DNA of 64,000 nucleotides from Gracilaria domingensis (taxonomy: Eukaryota; Rhodophyta; Florideophyceae; Gracilariales; Gracilariaceae), in NCBI GenBank assembly GCA_022539475.1, contig VCMS01000190.1:59042-123041 (forward strand), given 5' to 3'. The notes below the pieces were generated by a model, which saw nothing but the letters and a program-made list of their open reading frames with translations, had not been told where the DNA came from and ran no database searches. Made by a program: the position numbers and the translations under genes. This document shows, piece after piece, positions 62,300 through 64,000 of this stretch (position 1 is its first letter; every line of letters starts with the position of its first letter).

Positions 62300-63010
62300 C
62301 GACTGGCTGTCCTTTGCGAAGAAGCTCGTTCAGAGGTGCAGCGATATCCGCGAAGTTCGGAATGAAGCGGCGATACACATTGCACAAGCCGAGAAAAGAT
62401 CGGAGTTCCGTCTGCGTCCTCGGATGCTTAGCCTTTTGAGGGATTTCAGGCGTACTTCGTCAATCGACAGCCGTCCCGGACGGATAACATGGCCGAGATA
62501 CCTGACGGTTTCGTAAAGCAACTCCACATTTCTTGAGCTTGAGCGTTAATGCTGCATCGCGTGGACTCGCATCACATCCCGTACGTGGGTCAAGTGCTCA
62601 TCCTAGGTTGCTGGAGTAGACATGATGTCCACCCAGGTATAGCAGGCAGTTTCCACTTAAAGCGGGCTAGCAAATATCCCAGCTCGTTGAAGAAGTGGGC
62701 TGGCGTTCGTTAAGACGCCAAAGGGATCCGTTGAAATCGGTACAATCCTTTCATGACAAACGAAGGCTGTCTTGTCACGATCCTCAGCCTCAAGGGAACT
62801 TTGCCAATACCCTCCAATTCCGTCTAGGTTGTTGGAACACTTTCGCGTCGCCCAATGAATCGTATGCATTCCATCCATTCGTGGGATAAGGATCCACATC
62901 CTTGACGGCGTAGCCGCGTTAAGCTTGCGGTAATCGATGCAAAATCGCCAAAGACCATCAGCTTTAGGCGCGAGCCACCACCGGGCGATGCCCAAGGTGA
63001 CTGAGTCCGG
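62300..63010 (-). pseudogene. Gypsy reverse transcriptase, decayed
   Basis: At 62657-62995 the frame gives LAPKADGLWRFCIDYRKLNA and ATRKCSNNLDGIGGYWQ, the fingers and palm start of a gypsy reverse transcriptase. The box that normally holds the two catalytic aspartates (62628-62639) reads YLGG instead of a Y-x-D-D form. VRYLGHVIRPGRLSIDE (62400-62527 area) and VYRRFIPNFADIAAPLNELL (61857-62387) follow in yet other frames. Multiple frameshifts make it non-functional. Confidence 0.7.
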
Positions 63011-63033
63011 CTCGATAACTCAGCGCGGAGCAT

Positions 63034-64000
63034 CTTTCCTCACTTGAGCTTTCTCCTCCGCCGAGGCTTGTCGGTCCTGCCCTGTAAGGGTGCTGTGAAA
63101 TGGGCCGAGTATTCCGGTAGCAACATCAATGCCGATGTTCGGTAATACGCAATCTTACCCAGTGTGATCCAACATGGGCGTGAACTTCTCAAAGCTGTGC
63201 CGCAATTTATCGGGTGAGTCTCTGGGACATGTTCACATCCAGAGACTCCGTTTTCCTGTACTGCCTTATGCGTTCGTAGTCAGCAGCACTCAGGTCCGTA
63301 TCATTCTGTCGAGACGAGGTCGCATGCCTCCTTCGACAGCCTGCCGGTTATTTTGCATCCGCCGAAGTCGGCGTAGCATCTTCCGACGAACTGTTAGGTC
63401 CAGTCCGTTTCGGAATTGTTTTCCGTTCCGCCTCCCCTCCTCAGCTTCGAGGATTCCGAGCACACTCGGAAATAGAAACCTGAGTAGGCACTATAGCCGG
63501 CAGGGTGCGGAAGCAAACGAAACAATAACTTGGCTCCTAACCACCGTTGAGAAAACGGCTGAAGTTCGCAACCAGCCACCTAAAAGGCTTCTCGGTTCGA
63601 ACGAAACAATCCCATTAGCGAGGGCTAAGCTGGATGCTTCTCCTGTAATCGCAGGCAACGGTTGTAGCCGTTTGTAAGCCCCATTGTGGGGAGGTCACAG
63701 TAACACCGACTGTGATTCAAGTGCGGGATGGAAATGGGCCAGCTACTTCGGAGCTTTTGTAAGACTTCCGTTCATAACGGCCTTGTAAGGCTTCTGTGCC
63801 GCAGGCAAAGGGACTTGCTTCTTCAGACCCGGCGTAGGGGACGCCGACGATCGGTACAGTAGTCGCCATCTTCCATTTCGATGGTTCGCTTCCGCGGTCG
63901 AATTGCATCGACGAAGCGGTCACAGAAGTCCGCAAGCCGAGATAGCCGGCGCAGCGAGTTTGCTTGCAAAACGCAAGAAATCGAGGCTTCGCCACGTAGC
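63034..64000 (-). other. 5' internal part of the gypsy element, not resolved
   Basis: Expected to hold protease or gag, but I see no clear domain. The minus-strand frame 63717-63995 (starts MAKPRFLAFC) has no recognised motif. The same short CCG..CGG palindromes continue here. The sequence runs off the window. Confidence 0.4.

Larger units (their letters stand above)
55670..64000 (-). mobile_element. Ty3/gypsy chromovirus, partial, inserted in a copia element
   Basis: Minus-oriented LTR retrotransposon, running past the right edge. From its 5' part at high coordinates toward the 3' end: reverse transcriptase, RNase H, integrase with HHCC and GPY-type end, chromodomain, an antisense ORF, a polypurine tract and the 3' LTR. 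The 5' LTR, primer site and probably gag lie outside the window. The pol part contains several frameshifts and a degenerate reverse transcriptase box, whereas the antisense ORF is intact. Confidence 0.85.

Noticed and set aside
1-64000. CRISPR arrays, ribosomal RNA, bacterial operons or riboswitches
   Set aside because: No regular spacer-repeat arrays and no rRNA-like sequence seen; gene structure with TATA boxes and introns is eukaryotic.

Overview
The window looks like nuclear DNA of a red alga, probably a florideophyte close to Chondrus crispus; this is inferred from gene style and content. Genes are mostly single-exon with sharp TATA boxes 60-140 bp upstream, and the few introns are short (82-182 bp). 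Supporting signs are a GH16 polysaccharidase-like gene, a copia element of the kind common in red algae, and two tRNA-Ala genes whose intron lies in the T-loop, a peculiarity described in Cyanidioschyzon.

Layout. 0.2-1.2 kb: a broken TPR/Sel1-like gene. 2.28-5.96 kb: a complete PIF/Harbinger transposon with transposase, Myb-like partner, inverted ends and a TTA target duplication. 7.5-10.4 kb: a VWA-domain protein and a secreted cysteine-repeat protein. 11.4-13.6 kb: a second, damaged Harbinger-like element. 15.6-17.8 kb: a secreted proline-rich protein and a stand-alone RNase H. 18-21.3 kb: a possible retroelement relic, a spliced four-finger C2H2 gene and two inverted tRNA-Ala genes. 22.4-31.2 kb: a GH16 protein, a spliced secreted protein, a TIMP/NTR-like protein and a secreted haem peroxidase, suggesting cell-wall and extracellular functions. 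31.8-34.6 kb: a pogo/Tigger-like transposon with two in-frame stops. 35-52 kb: a multipass membrane protein, a disordered protein, two head-to-head DUF4139-like paralogues and two tandem membrane paralogues. 53.8-55.7 kb: the 3' part of a decayed copia element. 55.67-64 kb: a Ty3/gypsy chromovirus (minus orientation) inserted into the copia pol and running off the window edge.

Most unusual. (1) A 15-nt insertion in the T-loop of two otherwise nearly identical tRNA-Ala genes. (2) An intact 599-codon antisense ORF inside a gypsy element whose pol is broken, bracketed by two identical polypurine-tract-like sequences. (3) Dozens of short CCG..CGGC palindromes in that element, most regular at 58577-58864. 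(4) A 20-bp perfect palindrome placed symmetrically 3 nt outside both TTA duplications of the first Harbinger element. (5) Many unique near-perfect hairpins in the intergenic DNA.

Limits: all family assignments come from reading motifs by eye; no database search was run. Splice sites were chosen by GT/AG and frame continuity.
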